A stretch of 64,000 nucleotides of DNA from Amphibalanus amphitrite (lineage: Eukaryota > Arthropoda > Thecostraca > Balanomorpha > Balanidae). This document shows, in pieces, positions 22,059 through 34,925 of the stretch. The stretch is from NCBI RefSeq assembly GCF_019059575.1, contig NW_024881503.1, positions 2,294,001-2,358,000 on the forward strand, read 5' to 3'. A program made the translations under genes and the position numbers. The notes under the pieces were generated by a model. That model did not search any database, was not told the DNA's origin, and saw only the letters and a program-made list of their open reading frames with translations. Each line of letters begins with the position of its first letter. Positions within the stretch are counted from its first letter, which is position 1.

Positions 22059-22435
22059 TATGGCCTTTGCTCAGACAGTATACGAACAGGTGACGGGGAT
22101 ACCTCTAATAGAAGGATGCGACACGATTTTACTGCTAAATAGCGGCCGGCCGCCGTGGGGACGTTTTTGTACGACTTATATCTCGGCAACCACTGGGCTG
22201 ATACACGTGCGGTTTTTTTGTGTGGGGTAGCTTTTTCCCTTCTTTCACATAGTGTGCTACTCTCGATGCATATGGGTGACCCCTAACGCACGTTCCACGT
22301 GCAAAGCCAAGAGGTGCCTGTTTTGTAATAAGCGCAATAGCTCGCGGTAATTACTGGGCCGATTGCGCTAAAACTTGGCATGGAGGTAGACACTTTCCAG
22401 GCGATGCATTTCCATGTGTCTTGGTAGGGGTGCAA

Positions 22436-23134
22436 CTGCACGTGCGCACGTGCAGGGTGACGCTTCCAGATCTCGAGAACGGCTGGACCGATTGTGTTCA
22501 AATTTGGCATAACGCTTGATACCGATCAGTAGGTTGCAGTCATTTAGTATGTATTTCCATGTGCCACGATTGGGGTGCAACTGCACGTGCGCACGTGCAG
22601 GGTGACGCTTCCAGATCTCGAGAACGGCCGGGCCGATTGAGTTCAAATTTGGTACACCGCTAGAGACCGATTAGTAGGGTGCCGTGCGCAAGTCAGTTTG
22701 GACCCATCTTGCACGTGCGCACGTGCAGGGTGACGCTTCCAGATTTCAAGAACGGCTGGACCGATTGCACTCAAATTCGGCAAACATCTAGAGATCGATC
22801 AGTAGGGTGCCGTGCACAAGTCAGTTAGTATGTATTTCCATGTGTCACGGTTGAGATGCAACTGCACGTGCGCACGTGGAGGGGTCGTTTCAAGATCTTG
22901 AAAACGGCTGGGCCGATTGAGCTCGAATTTGGTACACCGCTAGGGACCGGCGAATAGGGTCCCATGCACAATGCAATTGGACACAGCTTGCACGTGCGCA
23001 CGTGCAGGGTGACGCTTCCAGATCTCGAAAATGGCCGAGCCGATTACACTCAAATTTGGCACACCGCTATAGATCAGCGAGTAGGGTGCCGTGCACGTCA
23101 GTTTGTAACACACCGACTCCGGTCTGCACGTGCA
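22436..23134 (+). repeat. E-box palindrome minisatellite, unit 12
   Basis: Five cores plus a half copy, with the same monomer order as unit 3. Confidence 0.85.
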
Positions 23135-23241
23135 AGGCTCATCCTCTCGTTTGGCGGCGGGCGTTTTTGCTGCGTTTACAAAGGTGCTTGCTCAAACAAC
23201 CTGCGGTCCCGCGATGCGGAGCCCAGCATCGCAGATGCTGG

Positions 23242-23299
23242 TAACCGCAGGTTGTTTGAAAAGACAAACACTATTCGTTAGAATTGTGTTTTTCTATTG
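23242..23299 (+). mobile_element. RC unit 13, 58-bp 5'-end fragment
   Basis: Only the first 58 bases of a unit, to 'tttttctattg', before unit 14 begins with its own exact 5' end. Similar tiny 5'-only pieces are units 27 and 29. Confidence 0.8.
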
Positions 23300-24141
23300 T
23301 AACCGCAGGTTGTTTGAAGTAGACAAACACTATTCGTTAGAATTGTGTTTTTCTATTGAAAAACAACCGGAGCGGTCCTTCTCCGGGCTATGTTTTGCAT
23401 GTCTGGCCGCGAATTGGGGCAACTTGGGTCAGGCCTAAACTTGTGGCTCGATTTTCTTAAAAATTTCAGTGTATGGGCTCCCGCAGGCGATCTACCTGTT
23501 GGCACCGGTCGCTACTCGCTTAAAACCTCGTGGCACGTGGCACGTGCGATTCCATTTTCCCCATGTTAAGTCAACGGGGTTTTGGACACTTTTTGCGCGA
23601 TCGCCAATGGCGGGAAAACGAGCCAAGGAAGAGGTGGTTTTCTTCCCAGCATTTTATGGCAAACACGATTGGGTACACGCTAGTGTGCGCCGTATACCCC
23701 TCAGAACTTCGTAACGTGTCTTTGCACGAGGTCAAAGTTGAACTTTTTTCGCTCCCCATGTTAAGTCAATGGGCGTTTTTGCAGAGACATTTTCATTCGC
23801 TCATTGTACAAAATTATATGATACGATTTTGCTTTAACTTTCAGGACTTGTTACGAAAAGACAATAGAACATGTTGTTATGCTTCGTTAAGCTGTCAGAA
23901 TTCGTTTGCTCTTTTGAAGCTCGTTTAAAAATGAAAAATTTTAACATGGAAAGTCAATGGGAGCGTCTTTGCTGCTTAATAACTTTTTACGTTTAAGATA
24001 TGTTTAAGTCAAAAGTTGATATTTTATACAACTTTTGATGCTCTTTCCAATGATATATACAACGTTATTGCACGTGCTGCCGTTTTTGAGAAATTTCGTC
24101 AAAAAGCACGACATTACCGAGATTTGAGCTCAGACCTATAT

Positions 24142-24936
24142 CGTTACGGTGTCAGGCGGACACGAGGACAGGTGGCGCCGCCGCCGCCCGCATAGCGGCG
24201 GGAATGTGAACTAACCTGTTTACCATCTATGGTATGGTACCATCGGGGGACCGGCCGCCGTCGGCACCATTTCGGGACTTTGCATCGCAATAAAAGGCTT
24301 ATTTACAATTGAAAATGGACTAGCAAGAGTCGTTATGGAATCAGAATTTGATGCTCTACAAAACTAGGCTATTTTCATTGTGATGGCATCACAGACTACA
24401 CCGCTAACCCCAATAAAGCAGATTTATGTCGCGTCATCGATGATTACATGTAATGTTTCTTTGATATATATGTAGTCGGGTCTTTCAGCTGCGTCCCTCC
24501 CCTCCCTCGCCGCGCCGGCGGGTCGGCCATCCGCGGCTTGCCGCCCGCCGGCTGCTGGCCGGTCAGCTGGCCGGTCAGCTGGTCGCCCGCGGCTGTCGGT
24601 GCAGTGCGGGATGCCTACTTGCGGGGGGCCGTCGTGGCGGCGGCCCGGGTGGACTGGGCGAGCAGTGAGTTGGGGAGCGCTGCGCTGTCGGTGCTCTAGT
24701 TTGTATTGCGTTCGCATGATACGGCTTGAGCCAATACAGAGTGAACTGATTGAGCTGAGCAAGTCTTTATATACATTGAAAAGTAAAGCACTTTTTACTG
24801 CATCTACGGTGAGATGCTAGATAAAATTTATGGTCTACCTAATGGTACCCATTACTTAACAATTAAGTGAATCATTTCGTCGCTAAACTCTCGTAAATTC
24901 GTATGTCCGCCTCACTATGGAGTTTGGACCGTAACG
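24142..24936. mobile_element. M1 copy in unit 14
   Basis: 795 bp, no M2; variant bases 'actagcaagag' and 'acatgtaatg'. Confidence 0.75.
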
Positions 24937-25312
24937 TATGGCCTTTGCTCAGACAGTATACGAACAGGTGACGGGGATACCTCCCATAGAAGGATGCGAC
25001 ACGATTTTACTGCTAAATAGCGGCCGGCCGCCGTGGGGACGTTTTTGTACGACTTATATCTCGGCAACCACTGGGCTGATACACGTGCGGTTTTTTGTGT
25101 GGGGTAGCTTTTTCCCTTCTTTCACATAGTGTGCTACTCTCGATGCACATGGGTGACCCCTAACGCACGTTCCACGTGCAAAGCCAAGAGGTGCCTGTTT
25201 TGTAATAAGCGCAATAGCTCGCGGTAATTACTGGGCCGATTGCGCTAAACCTTGGCATGGAGGTAGACACTTTCCAGGCGATGCATTTCCATGTGTCTTG
25301 GTAGGGGTGCAA

Positions 25313-25948
25313 CTGCACGTGCGCACGTGCAGGGTGACGCTTCCAGATCTCGAGAACGGCTGGACCGATTGTGTTCAAATTTGGCATAACGCTTGATACC
25401 GATCAGTAGGTTGCAGTCATTTAGTATGCATTTCCATGTGCCACAATTGGGGTGCAACTGCACGTGCGCACGTGCAGGGTGACGCTTCCAGATCTCGAGA
25501 ACGGCCGGGCCAATTGTGCTCAGATTTGGCACACCGCTAGAGATCGCGTAGTAGGGTGTCTTGCACAGGTCTGCTGGGCCCCAGGTTGCACGTGCGCACG
25601 TGCAGGGTGACGCTTCCAGATCTCAGGAACGGCTGGGCTGATTGCATTCAAATTCGGCATACCTTTAGAGACCGGTTAGTAGGGTGCTGTGCACAAGTCA
25701 GTTAGTATGTATACTCATGTGTCTCGGTTGGGGTGCAACTGCACGTGCGCACGTGTAGGGGTCGCTTCCAGATCTTGAAAACGGCTGGGCCGATTGAGCT
25801 TAAATTCGGTACACCGCTAGAGACCGGCAACTAGGGTGCCGTCCACAAGTCATTTGGGACCCAGCTTGCACGTGCGCACGTGCAGGGTGAGGCTTTCAGA
25901 TCTCAGAAACGGCTGGGCTGATTGCATTCAAATTCGGCACACCTTTAG
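25313..25948 (+). repeat. E-box palindrome minisatellite, unit 14
   Basis: Five cores with the same monomer order as unit 4, no terminal half copy, and the same jump to 'cggcgttacagagg'. Confidence 0.85.
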
Positions 25949-26858
25949 CGGCGTTACAGAGGTGCTTGCTCAAACAACCTGCGGTCCCGCGATGCGGAGC
26001 CCAGCATCGCAGATGCTGTAACCGCAGGTTGTTTGAAAATGACAAACACTATTCGTTAGAATTGTGTTTTTCTATTGAAAAACAACCGGAGCGGTCCTTC
26101 TCCGGGCTATGTTTGCAAAGTTGGCCTGAGATTGGGGCAACTTGGTCGCAGCCTAGAGTTTTGCGTTTAGGATCGTAAAAATTTCAGGGTATAGACTTTT
26201 GCAGGTGATCTACCTGATGGTACCGGTCGCTACTCGGAACAAAAATCATTGCGCGTGCCACGTGCAATTGCATTTTCCCCATGTTAAGTCAATGGGGTTT
26301 TGGACACTTTTTGCGCGATCGCCAATGGCGGGAAAACGAGCCAAGAAGGAGGTGGTTTTCTTCCCAGCATTTTATGGCAAACACGTTCTGCTACACGCCA
26401 GTGTGCGCCGTATACCCGTCAGAATTCTTTAACTTGAGTTGCACGAGTTTGAAGTTGAACTTTTTTCCCTCCCCATGTTAAGTCAATGGGCGTTTTTGCA
26501 GAGGCATTTTCATTCGCTCGTTGCACAAAATTATATGATACGATTTTGTTTAAACTTTCAGGACTTGTTGAGAAAAGACCATAGAACATGTTGTTATGCT
26601 TCGTTAAGCTGTCAGAATTCGTTTGTTGTCTTTAGGCTTCTTTAAAAATGAAAAATTTTAACATGGAAAGTCAATGGGAGCGTCTTTGCTGCTTTATAAC
26701 TTTTTACGTTAAAGATATGTTTAAGTCAAAAGTTGATATTTTATACAACTTTTGATGCTCTTTCCAATGATATATACAACTTTATTGCACGTGGTGCCGT
26801 TTTTGAGAAATATAGTAAAAAAGCACGACATTACCGAGATTTGAGCTCAGACCTATAT

Positions 26859-27657
26859 CGTTACGGTATCGGGCGGACACGAGGACAGGTGGCGCCGCCG
26901 CCGCCCGCATAGCGGCGGGAATGTGAACTAACCTGTTTACCACATGGTATGGTACCATCGGGGGACCGGCCGCCGTCGGCACCATTTCGGGACTTTGCAT
27001 CGTAATAAAAGGCTTATTTACAATTGAAAATGGACTAGCGAGAGTCGTTATGGAATCAGAATTTGATGCTCTACAAAACTAGGCTATTTTCATTGTGATG
27101 GCATCACAGACTACACCGCTAACCCCAATAAAGCAGATTTATGTCGCGTCATCGATGATTACATATAATGTTTCTTTGATATATATGTAGTCGGGTCTTT
27201 CAGCTGCGTCCCTCCCCTCCCTCGCCGGGCCGGCGGGTCGGCCATCCGCGGCTTGCCGCCCGCCGGCTGCTGGCCGGTCAGCTGGCCGGTCAGCTGGTCG
27301 CCCGCGGCTGTCGGTGCAGTGCGGGATGCCTACTTGCGGGGGGCCGTCGCGTCGTGGCGGCGGCCCGGGTGGACTGGGCGAGCAGTGAGTTGGGGAGCGC
27401 TGCGCTGTCTGGTGCTGTAGTTTGTATTGCGTTCGCATGATACGGCTTGAGCCAATACAGAGTGAACTGATTGAGCTGAGCAAGTCTTTATATACATTGA
27501 AAAGTAAAGCACTTTTTACTGCATCTACGGTGAGATGCTAGATAAAATTTATGGTCTACCTAATGGTACCCATTACTTAACAATTAAGTGAATCATTTCG
27601 TCGCTAAACTCTCGTAAATTCGTATGTCCGCCTCACTATGGAGTTTGGACCGTAACG
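26859..27657. mobile_element. M1 copy in unit 15
   Basis: 799 bp. It differs near the left end (cggtatcgggcgg), at the M2 site (gtttaccacatggtatgg) and by an extra 'cgtcg' in the core. Confidence 0.72.
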
Positions 27658-28033
27658 TATGGCCTTTGCTCAGACAGTATACGAACAGGTGACGGGGATA
27701 CCTCCCATAGAAGGATGCGACACGATTTTACTGCTAAATAGCGGCCGGCCGCCGTGGGGACGTTTTTGTACGACTTATATCTCGGCAACAACTGGGCTGA
27801 TACACGTGCGGTTTTTAGTGTGGGGTAGCTTTTTCCCTTCTTTCACATAGTGTGCTACTCTCGATGCATATGGGTGACCCCTAACGCACGTTCCACGTGC
27901 AAAGCCAAGAGGTGCCTGTTTTGTAATAAGCGCAATAGCTCGCGGTAATTACTGAACCGATTGCGCTAAAACTTGGCATGGAGGTAGACACTTTCCAGGC
28001 GATGCATTTCCATGTGTCTTGGTAGGGGTGCAA

Positions 28034-28639
28034 CTGCACGTGCGCACGTACAGGGTGACGCTTCCAGATCTCGAGAACGGCTGGACCGATTGTGTTCAAA
28101 TTTGGCATAACGCTTGATACCGATCAGTAGATTGCAGTCATTTAGTATGTATTTCCATGTGCCACGATTGGGGTGCAACTGCACGTGCGCACGTGCAGGG
28201 TGACGCTTCCAGATCTCGAGAACGGCCGGGCCAATTGTGCTCAGATTTGGCACACCGCTAGAGATCGCGTAGTAGGGTGTCTTGCACAGGTCTGCTGGGC
28301 CCCAGGTTGCACTTGCGCACGTGCAGGGTGACGCTTCCAGATCTCAGGAACGGCTGGGCCGATTGCATTCAAATTCGGCACACCTTTAGAGACCGGTTAG
28401 TAGGATGCTGTGCACAAGTCAGTTAGTATGTATACTCATGTGTCTCGGTTGGGGTGCAACTGCACGTGCGCACGTGTAGGGGTCGCTTCCAGATCTTGAA
28501 AACGGCTGGGCCGATTGAGCTTAAATTCGGTACACCGCTAGAGACCGGCAACTAGGGTGCCGTCCACAAGTCATTTGGGACCCAGCTTGCACGTGCGCAC
28601 GTGCAGGGTGTAGCACACCGACTCCGGTCTGCACGTGCA
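28034..28639 (+). repeat. E-box palindrome minisatellite, unit 15
   Basis: Five cores, two with point changes (cgcacgtacag near 28045 and cacttgcgcacg near 28312), plus a half copy. Confidence 0.82.
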
Positions 28640-28746
28640 AGGCTCATCCTCTCGTTTGGCGGCGGGCGTTTTTGCTGCGTTTACAAAGGTGCTTGCTCAA
28701 ACAACCTGCGGTCCCGCGATGCGGAGCCCAGCATCGCAGATGCTGG

Positions 28747-30106
28747 TAACCGCAGGTTGTTTGAAAAGACAAACACTATTCGTTAGAATTGTGTTTTTCT
28801 ATTGAAAAACAACCGGAGCGGTCCTTCTCCGGGCTATGTTTTGCAAGTCTGGCCGCGAATTGGGGCAACTTGAGCGGGGCCTAGACGAATCGCTCAATCT
28901 TCGTAAAAAGTTCAGAGTATGGGCTCCCGGAGGCGATCTACCTGATGGCATCGGTCGCTACTCGCTTAAAACCTCGTGGCACGTGGCACGTGCGATTCCA
29001 TTTTCCCCATGTTAAGTCAACGGGGTTTTGGACACTTTTTGCGCGATCGCGAATAGCGGAAAAAATCGCGGAACAAGGTATGGTTTCCTGCACACCATTT
29101 TATGACCGACACGTTCAGGTACACGCCCGTGTGCGCCGTATACCCGTCAGAATTCGTTAACTTGAGATGCACGAGTTTGAAGTTGAACTTTTTTCGCTCC
29201 CCATGTTAAGTCAATGGGCGTTTTTGCAGAGACATTTTCATTCGCTCATTGTACAAATTTATATGATACGATTTTGTTTAAACTTTCAGGACCTGTTGAG
29301 AAACGACCATAGCACATTTTGTTATGCTTCGTTAAGCTGTCAGAATTCGTTTGTTGTCTTTAGGCTTTTTTAAAAATGAAACATTTTAACATGGAAAGTC
29401 AATGGGAGCGTCTTTGGTGCTAAATAACTTTGTACGTTGAAGATATATTTAAGTGAAAAGTTGATAGGATATACAACTTTTGATGCTCTTTCCAATGACA
29501 TATAGAGCGTTATTGCACGTTGTGCCGTTTTTGAGAAATTTAGTAAAAAAGCACGACATTACCGAGATTTGAGCTCAGACCTATATATGGTCTTGGCTCA
29601 GACAGTATACGAACAGGTGACGGGGATACCTCTCATTGAAGGATGCGATTTAATGCTAAATATTAGCAGCCGACCGCCGTGGGGACGTTTTTGCAGGAGT
29701 TATATCTCCGCAACCACTGGACCGATTCACTTGCGGTTTTTTGTGTGGGGTAGGGTATACCCTTCTTACAAGCAGTTTACTATGCACGATGCATGCGGGT
29801 GACCCCCACTGCACGTGACACGTGTAAAACGGAGAGGTGTCACTTTTGTTGTAATGACAATACCACGGTAATTCCTGGGGAGATTCTGCTGAAACTACAC
29901 AAGGATGGAGGCACCCGCCGGACCATGCCTTTCCATGTGCTACGGTTGGGGTGCAACTGCACGTGCGCACGTGCAGGGTGACGCTTCCAGATCTCGAGAA
30001 CGGCCGGGCCGATTGTGCTCAGATTTGGCACACCGCTAGAGACCGCGAAGTAGGGTGCCTTGCACAGGTCAGCTAGGCCCCAGGTTGCACGTGCGCACGT
30101 GCAGGG
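28747..30106 (+). mobile_element. RC unit 16 (subfamily A, empty M1 site), truncated
   Basis: 1360 bp. The M1 site is uninterrupted: 'gacctatatatggtcttgg' around 29579. It breaks inside the second minisatellite monomer at 'cacgtgcaggg', where unit 17 starts in place of 'tgacgc'. Confidence 0.83.
29957..30106 (+). repeat. E-box palindrome minisatellite, unit 16 (cut short)
   Basis: Two cores, near 29957 and 30083; the second is followed at once by the next RC 5' end. Confidence 0.8.
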
Positions 30107-31988
30107 TAACCGCAGGTTGTTTGAAAAGACAAACACTATTCGTTAGAATTGTGTTTTTCTATTGAAAAACAACCGGAGCGGTCGTTCTCCGGGCTATGTT
30201 TTGCATGGTTGGCAGCGAATTGGGGCAACTTGATTGGGGCCTAAACGCGTCGTTCAATCTTCGTAAAAATTTCAGCATATGGGCTTCCGGCGGTGATCTA
30301 CCTGATGGCATCGGTCGCTACCCGCTCAGAAATCTTTTGCGCGTGGCACGTGCATTTCCATTTTTCCCATAGTAAGTCAATGGGGCTTTGAGACACTTTT
30401 TGCGCGATCGCGAATGGCGGAAAAAATAGCCGTAGAAGGGGCGGTTTGGTTCCCACCGTCTCGTGGCCCACACGTTCAGGTGCACGCCCGTGTGCGCGGT
30501 GTATCCGTCAGAACTCGTTTACTTGAGTTGCACGACTTTGAAGTTGAACTTTTTTCGCTTACCATGTTAAGTCAATGGACGTTTTTGCAGACACATTTTC
30601 ATTCGTTCATTGTACAAAATTATATGATACGATTTTGTTTAAACTTGCAGGACTTGTTGAGAAACGACCGTAGAACATGTTGTTATGCTTCGTTAAGCTG
30701 TCAGAATTCGTTTGTTGTCTTTAGGCTTCTTTAAAAATGAAAAATTTTAACATGGAAAGGCAATGGGAGCGTCTTTGGTGCTTAATAACTTTTTACGTGA
30801 AAGACATATTTAAGTGAAAAGTTGATAGGTTATACAACTTTTGATCCTCTTTCCAGTGATATATAGAACGTTATTGCACGTTGTGCCGTTTTCGAAAAAT
30901 TTAGTAAAAAAGCACGACATAACCGAGATTTGAGCTCACACCTATATGGCCTTGGCTCAGACGGCTCAGACAGTATACGAACAGGTGACCGGGATACCTC
31001 CCATAGAAGGATGCGACACGAATTTAATGCTAAATATTAGCGGCCGGCCGCCGTGGGGACGTTTTTGCACGACTTATATCTCCGCAGCCACTGGAACGAT
31101 ACACTTGCGGCTTTTTGTATGGGGTAGCGTATACCCTTCTTACAAGTATTTTACTATGGACGATGGATGCGGGTGACCCCTACTGCACGTGACACGTGTA
31201 AAACGGAGAGGTGTCACTTTTGTTGTAATGACAATACCACGGTAATTCCTGAGGAGATTCTGCTGAAACTACACAAGGATGTAGGCACCGGGCCATGCGT
31301 TTCCATGTGTTACGGTTCGGGTGCAACTGCACGTGCGCGCGTGCAGGGTGACGCTTCCAGATCTCGGGAACGGCCGGGCCGATTGAGCTCAAATTTGGTA
31401 CACCGCTAGAGACCGGTTAGTAGGGTGCCGTGCACAAGTCAGATGGGATCCATTTTGCACGTGCGCACGTGCAGGCTGACGCTTCCATAGCTAAAGACTG
31501 GCTGGACCGACTGTGTTCAAATTTGGCATATCACTAGAGACTGGGTAGTAGGGTGCCGTGAACAAGTCAGTTAGTATGTATTGTCATGTGCCACGGATGG
31601 GGTGCAGCTGCACGTGCGCAGGTGTAGGGGTCGCTTCCAGATCTTGAAATTGGCTGGGCCGATTGAGCTCAAATTTGGTACACCGCTTGAGAACGGCGAA
31701 TAGAGTGCCATGAACAAGTCAATTGGGACCCAGGTTGCACGTGCGCACGTGCAGGGTGTCGCTTCCAGATCTCGAAAACGGCCGGGTCGATTGCACTCAA
31801 ATTTGGCACACCGCTATAGACCGGCGAATAGGGTGCCGTGCACGTCAGTCTGTAGCACACCGACTCCGGTCTGCACGTGCAAGGCTCATCCTCTCGTTTG
31901 GCGGCGGGCGTTTTTGCTGCGTTTGCAAAGGTGCTTGCTCAAACAACCTGCGGTCCCGCGATGCGGAGCCCAGCATCGCAGATGCTGG
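30107..31988 (+). mobile_element. RC unit 17 (subfamily A, empty M1 site), complete
   Basis: 1882 bp, the best picture of a whole unit without M1: 'cacacctatatggccttgg' at 30940-30957 is the clean empty site. It is one of the more diverged units in the array (ctcagaaatcttttgcgc, ggtgtatccgtcag) and also has an 8-bp local duplication 'ggctcaga'. Confidence 0.87.
31328..31881 (+). repeat. E-box palindrome minisatellite, unit 17
   Basis: Four cores, near 31328, 31456, 31608 and 31735, plus a half copy at 31871. Confidence 0.82.
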
Positions 31989-32774
31989 TAACCGCAGGTT
32001 GTTTGAAAAGACAAACACTATTCGTTAGAATTGTGTTTTTCTATTGAAAAACAACCGGAGCGGTCCTTCTCCGGGCTATGTTTTGCATGTCTGGCCGCGA
32101 ATTGGGGCAACTTGGGTCAGGCCTAAACTTGTGGCTCGATTTTCTTAAAAATTTCAGTGTATGGGCTCCCGCAGGCGATCTACCTGTTGGCACCGGTCGC
32201 TACTCGCTTAAAACCTCGTGGCACGTGGCACGTGCGATTCCATTTTCCCCATGTTAAGTCAACGGGGTTTTGGACACTTTTTGCGCGATCGGGAATAGCG
32301 GAAAAACGAGCCAAGGAAGAGGTGGTTTTCTTCCCAGCATTTTATGGCAAACACGTTTGGGTACACGCTGGTGTGCGCCGTATACCCCTCAGAACTTCGT
32401 AACGTGTCTTTGCACGAGGTCAAAGTTGAATTTTTTTCGCTCCCCATGTTAAGTCAATGGGCGTTTTTGCAGAGACTTTTTCATTCGCTCATTGTACAAA
32501 ATTATATGATACGATTTTGTTTAAACTTTCAGGACTTGTTGAGAAAAGACCATAGAACATGGTGTTATGCTTCGTTAAGCTGTCAGAATTCGTTTGCTCT
32601 TTTGAAGCTCGTTTAAAAATGAAAAATTTTAACTTTGAAAGTCAATGGGAGCGTCTTTGATGCTTAATAACTTTTTACGTTTAAGATATGTTTAAGTCAA
32701 AAGTTGATATTTTATACAACTTTTGATGCTCTTTCCAATGATATATAGAACGTTATTGCACGTTGTTCCGTTTT
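31989..32774 (+). mobile_element. RC unit 18 (subfamily A), truncated in the left body
   Basis: Exact 5' end and left body, with 'gatcgggaatagcgg' shared only with unit 22. It ends at 'cacgttgttccgtttt', just before the M1 region, and passes into unrelated sequence and not another RC 5' end. Confidence 0.78.
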
Positions 32775-33039
32775 CCTGGTGTTGTCCATCTGAACTTGTC
32801 AGTCACGTGACCCATTTGACCTTCGGATCCAATTCTGGTAGTCAATTCTGGCGCTTTTGTTACCATAGCGAAATATGTAACGCCGTGTTCACAGTTTACT
32901 GACGACGAAGGTCCTGCTTAATCTGGCAAATAGCGTTCGAGAACTGCGGCCAAGCCCCGCTGATCTTGAACGTGATTGGTCGGTGGGCGTAAAGAATCTC
33001 CGTCGTCAGGGAGACTGCGAACACGGGGTAAACCAAGGA
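32775..33039. other. non-RC spacer
   Basis: 265 bp seen only once in the window, containing the 148-bp foldback element described separately. It may be host DNA or an unrelated insertion that removed the rest of unit 18. Unit 19 starts right after 'aaccaagga'. Confidence 0.6.
32881..33028. mobile_element. small foldback MITE-like element
   Basis: Arms of about 33 bp, starting CGCCGTGTTCACAGT and ending as the near complement ACTGCGAACACGGGG, with an inner match CTGACGACG/CGTCGTCAG. It is flanked by TAA at 32878-32880 and TAA at 33029-33031. A 3-bp TAA duplication would suit a PIF/Harbinger-type MITE, but the arms are imperfect and only one copy is present. Confidence 0.5.
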
Positions 33040-33881
33040 TAACCGCAGGTTGTTTGAAAAGACAAACACTATTCGTTAGAATTGTGTTTTTCTATTGAAA
33101 AACAACCGGAGCGGTCCTTCTCCGGGCTATGTTTTGCAAGTCTGGCCGCGAATTGGGGCAACTTGACCGGGGCCTAAACGTGCATTGCGATTTTCGTAAA
33201 AAGTTCAGTGTATGGGCTCCCGGAGGCGATCTACCTGATGGCACCGGTCGCTACTCGCTTAAAACCTCGTGGCACGTGGCACGTGCGATTCCATTTTTCC
33301 CATAGTAAGTCAATGGGGGTTTGGGACACTTTTTGCGCAATCGCGAATAGCGGGAAAACGAGCCAAGGAAGGGGTGGTTTTCATCCCAGCATTTTATGGC
33401 AAACACGTTTGGGTACACGCTAGTGTGCGCCGTATACCCCTCAGAACTTCGTAACGTGTCTTTGCACGAGGTCAAAGTTGAACTTTTTTCGCTCCCCATG
33501 TTAAGTCAATGGGCGTTTTTGCAGAGACCTTTTCATTCGCTCATTGTACAAAATTATATGATACGATTTTGTTTAAACTTTCAGGACTTGTTGAGAAAAG
33601 ACCATAGAACATGTTGTTATGCTTCTTTAAGCTGTGCAAATTCGTTTGTTCTTTTTAGGCTCGTTTAAAAATGAAAAATTTTAACATGGAAAGTGAATGG
33701 GAGCGTCTTTGCTGCTTAATAACTTTTTACAGTTGAGATATATTTAAGTGAAAAGTTGATAGGTTATACAACTTTTGATGCTCTTTCCAATGATATATAC
33801 AACTTTATTGCACGTGGTGCCGTTTTTGAGAAATATAGTAAAAAAGCACGACATTACCGAGATTTGAGCTCAGACCTATAT

Positions 33882-34925
33882 CGTTACGGTGTCAGGCGGA
33901 CACGAGGACAGGTGGCGCCGCCGCCGCCCGCATAGCGGCGGGAATGTGAACTAACCTGTTTACCAGAGGGGTGTTCACGGGCACCGCACACTGCTGCGTG
34001 CGCTGTGTGCGGTGCGTCCAGCAGGCGTGGGGGTAGGGGATGGGTAGGCGGTTCTGACGTCACGGCTGCGTGCGGTGGACGGTCCGCTGTGGCCAGTCCC
34101 GACCGGCCACAGCGATCGCTGTGTGCGGTGACGGAAGGCTGACGTAGGGACGCAGTGGGCGGAGCTTGGAGGCTATGTGCGGTCCGACCGCACACAGGGC
34201 CCGTGAACAGCCCTCTGATCTATGGTATGGTACCATCGGGGGACCGGCCGCCGTCGGCACCATTTCGGGACTTTGCATCGCAATAAAAGGCTTATTTACA
34301 ATTGAAAATGGACTAGCGAGAGTCGTTATGGAATCAGAATTTGATGCTCTACAAAACTAGGCTATTTTCATTGTGATGGCATCACAGACTACACCGCTAA
34401 ACCCAATAAAGCAGATTTATGTCGCGTCATCGATGATTACATATAATGTTTCTTTGATATATATGTAGTCGGGTCTTTCAGCTGCGTCCCTCCCCTCCCT
34501 CGCCGCGCCGGCGGGTCGGCCATCCGCGGCTTGCCGCCCGCCGGCTGCTGGCCGGTCAGCTGGCCGGTCAGCTGGTCGCCCGCGGCTGTCGGTGCAGTGC
34601 GGGATGCCTACTTGCGGGGGGCCGTCGTGGCGGCGGCCCGGGTGGACTGGGCGAGCAGTGAGTTGGGGAGCGCTGCGCTGTCGGTGCTCTAGTTTGTATT
34701 GCGTTCGCATGATACGGCTTGAGCCAATACAGAGTGAACTGATTGAGCTGAGCAAGTCTTTATATACATTGAAAAGTAAAGCACTTTTTACTGCATCTAC
34801 GGTGAGATGCTAGATAAAATTTATGGTCTAATGGTACCCATTACTTAACAATTAAGTGAATCATTTCGTCGCTAAACTCTCGTAAATTCGTATGTCCGCC
34901 TCACTATGGAGTTTGGACCGTAACG
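33882..34925. mobile_element. M1 copy in unit 19 (with M2)
   Basis: 1044 bp. It differs from the unit 2 copy by 'ggaggctatgtgcgg' within M2, an allele shared with units 21 and 33. Confidence 0.75.
33964..34217. mobile_element. M2 foldback MITE in unit 19
   Basis: 254 bp. The G-to-A change in the long right-hand palindrome leaves one mismatch in the stem. Confidence 0.75.

Larger units (their letters stand above)
20412..23241 (+). mobile_element. RC unit 12 (copy of unit 3), complete
   Basis: 2830 bp, matching unit 3 up to the hairpin, where it has two terminal Gs (GATGCTGG) and unit 3 has three. It is followed by the 58-bp unit 13. Confidence 0.88.
23300..26018 (+). mobile_element. RC unit 14 (subfamily A), complete
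   Basis: 2719 bp. The 5' end has the 'gaagtagac' form of unit 3, but the left body ends as in unit 18 (gctcttttgaagctcg), so it looks mosaic. The 3' end stops at GATGCTG with no extra G. Confidence 0.87.
26019..28746 (+). mobile_element. RC unit 15 (subfamily A), complete
   Basis: 2728 bp. The 5' region reads 'gaaaatgac', and the left body is a diverged form (ctacctgatggtaccgg, cggaacaaaaatcattgc) shared with units 24, 31 and 32. The minisatellite joins the tail at 'cgtgcagggtgtagcacacc', a deletion relative to unit 3. Confidence 0.87.
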
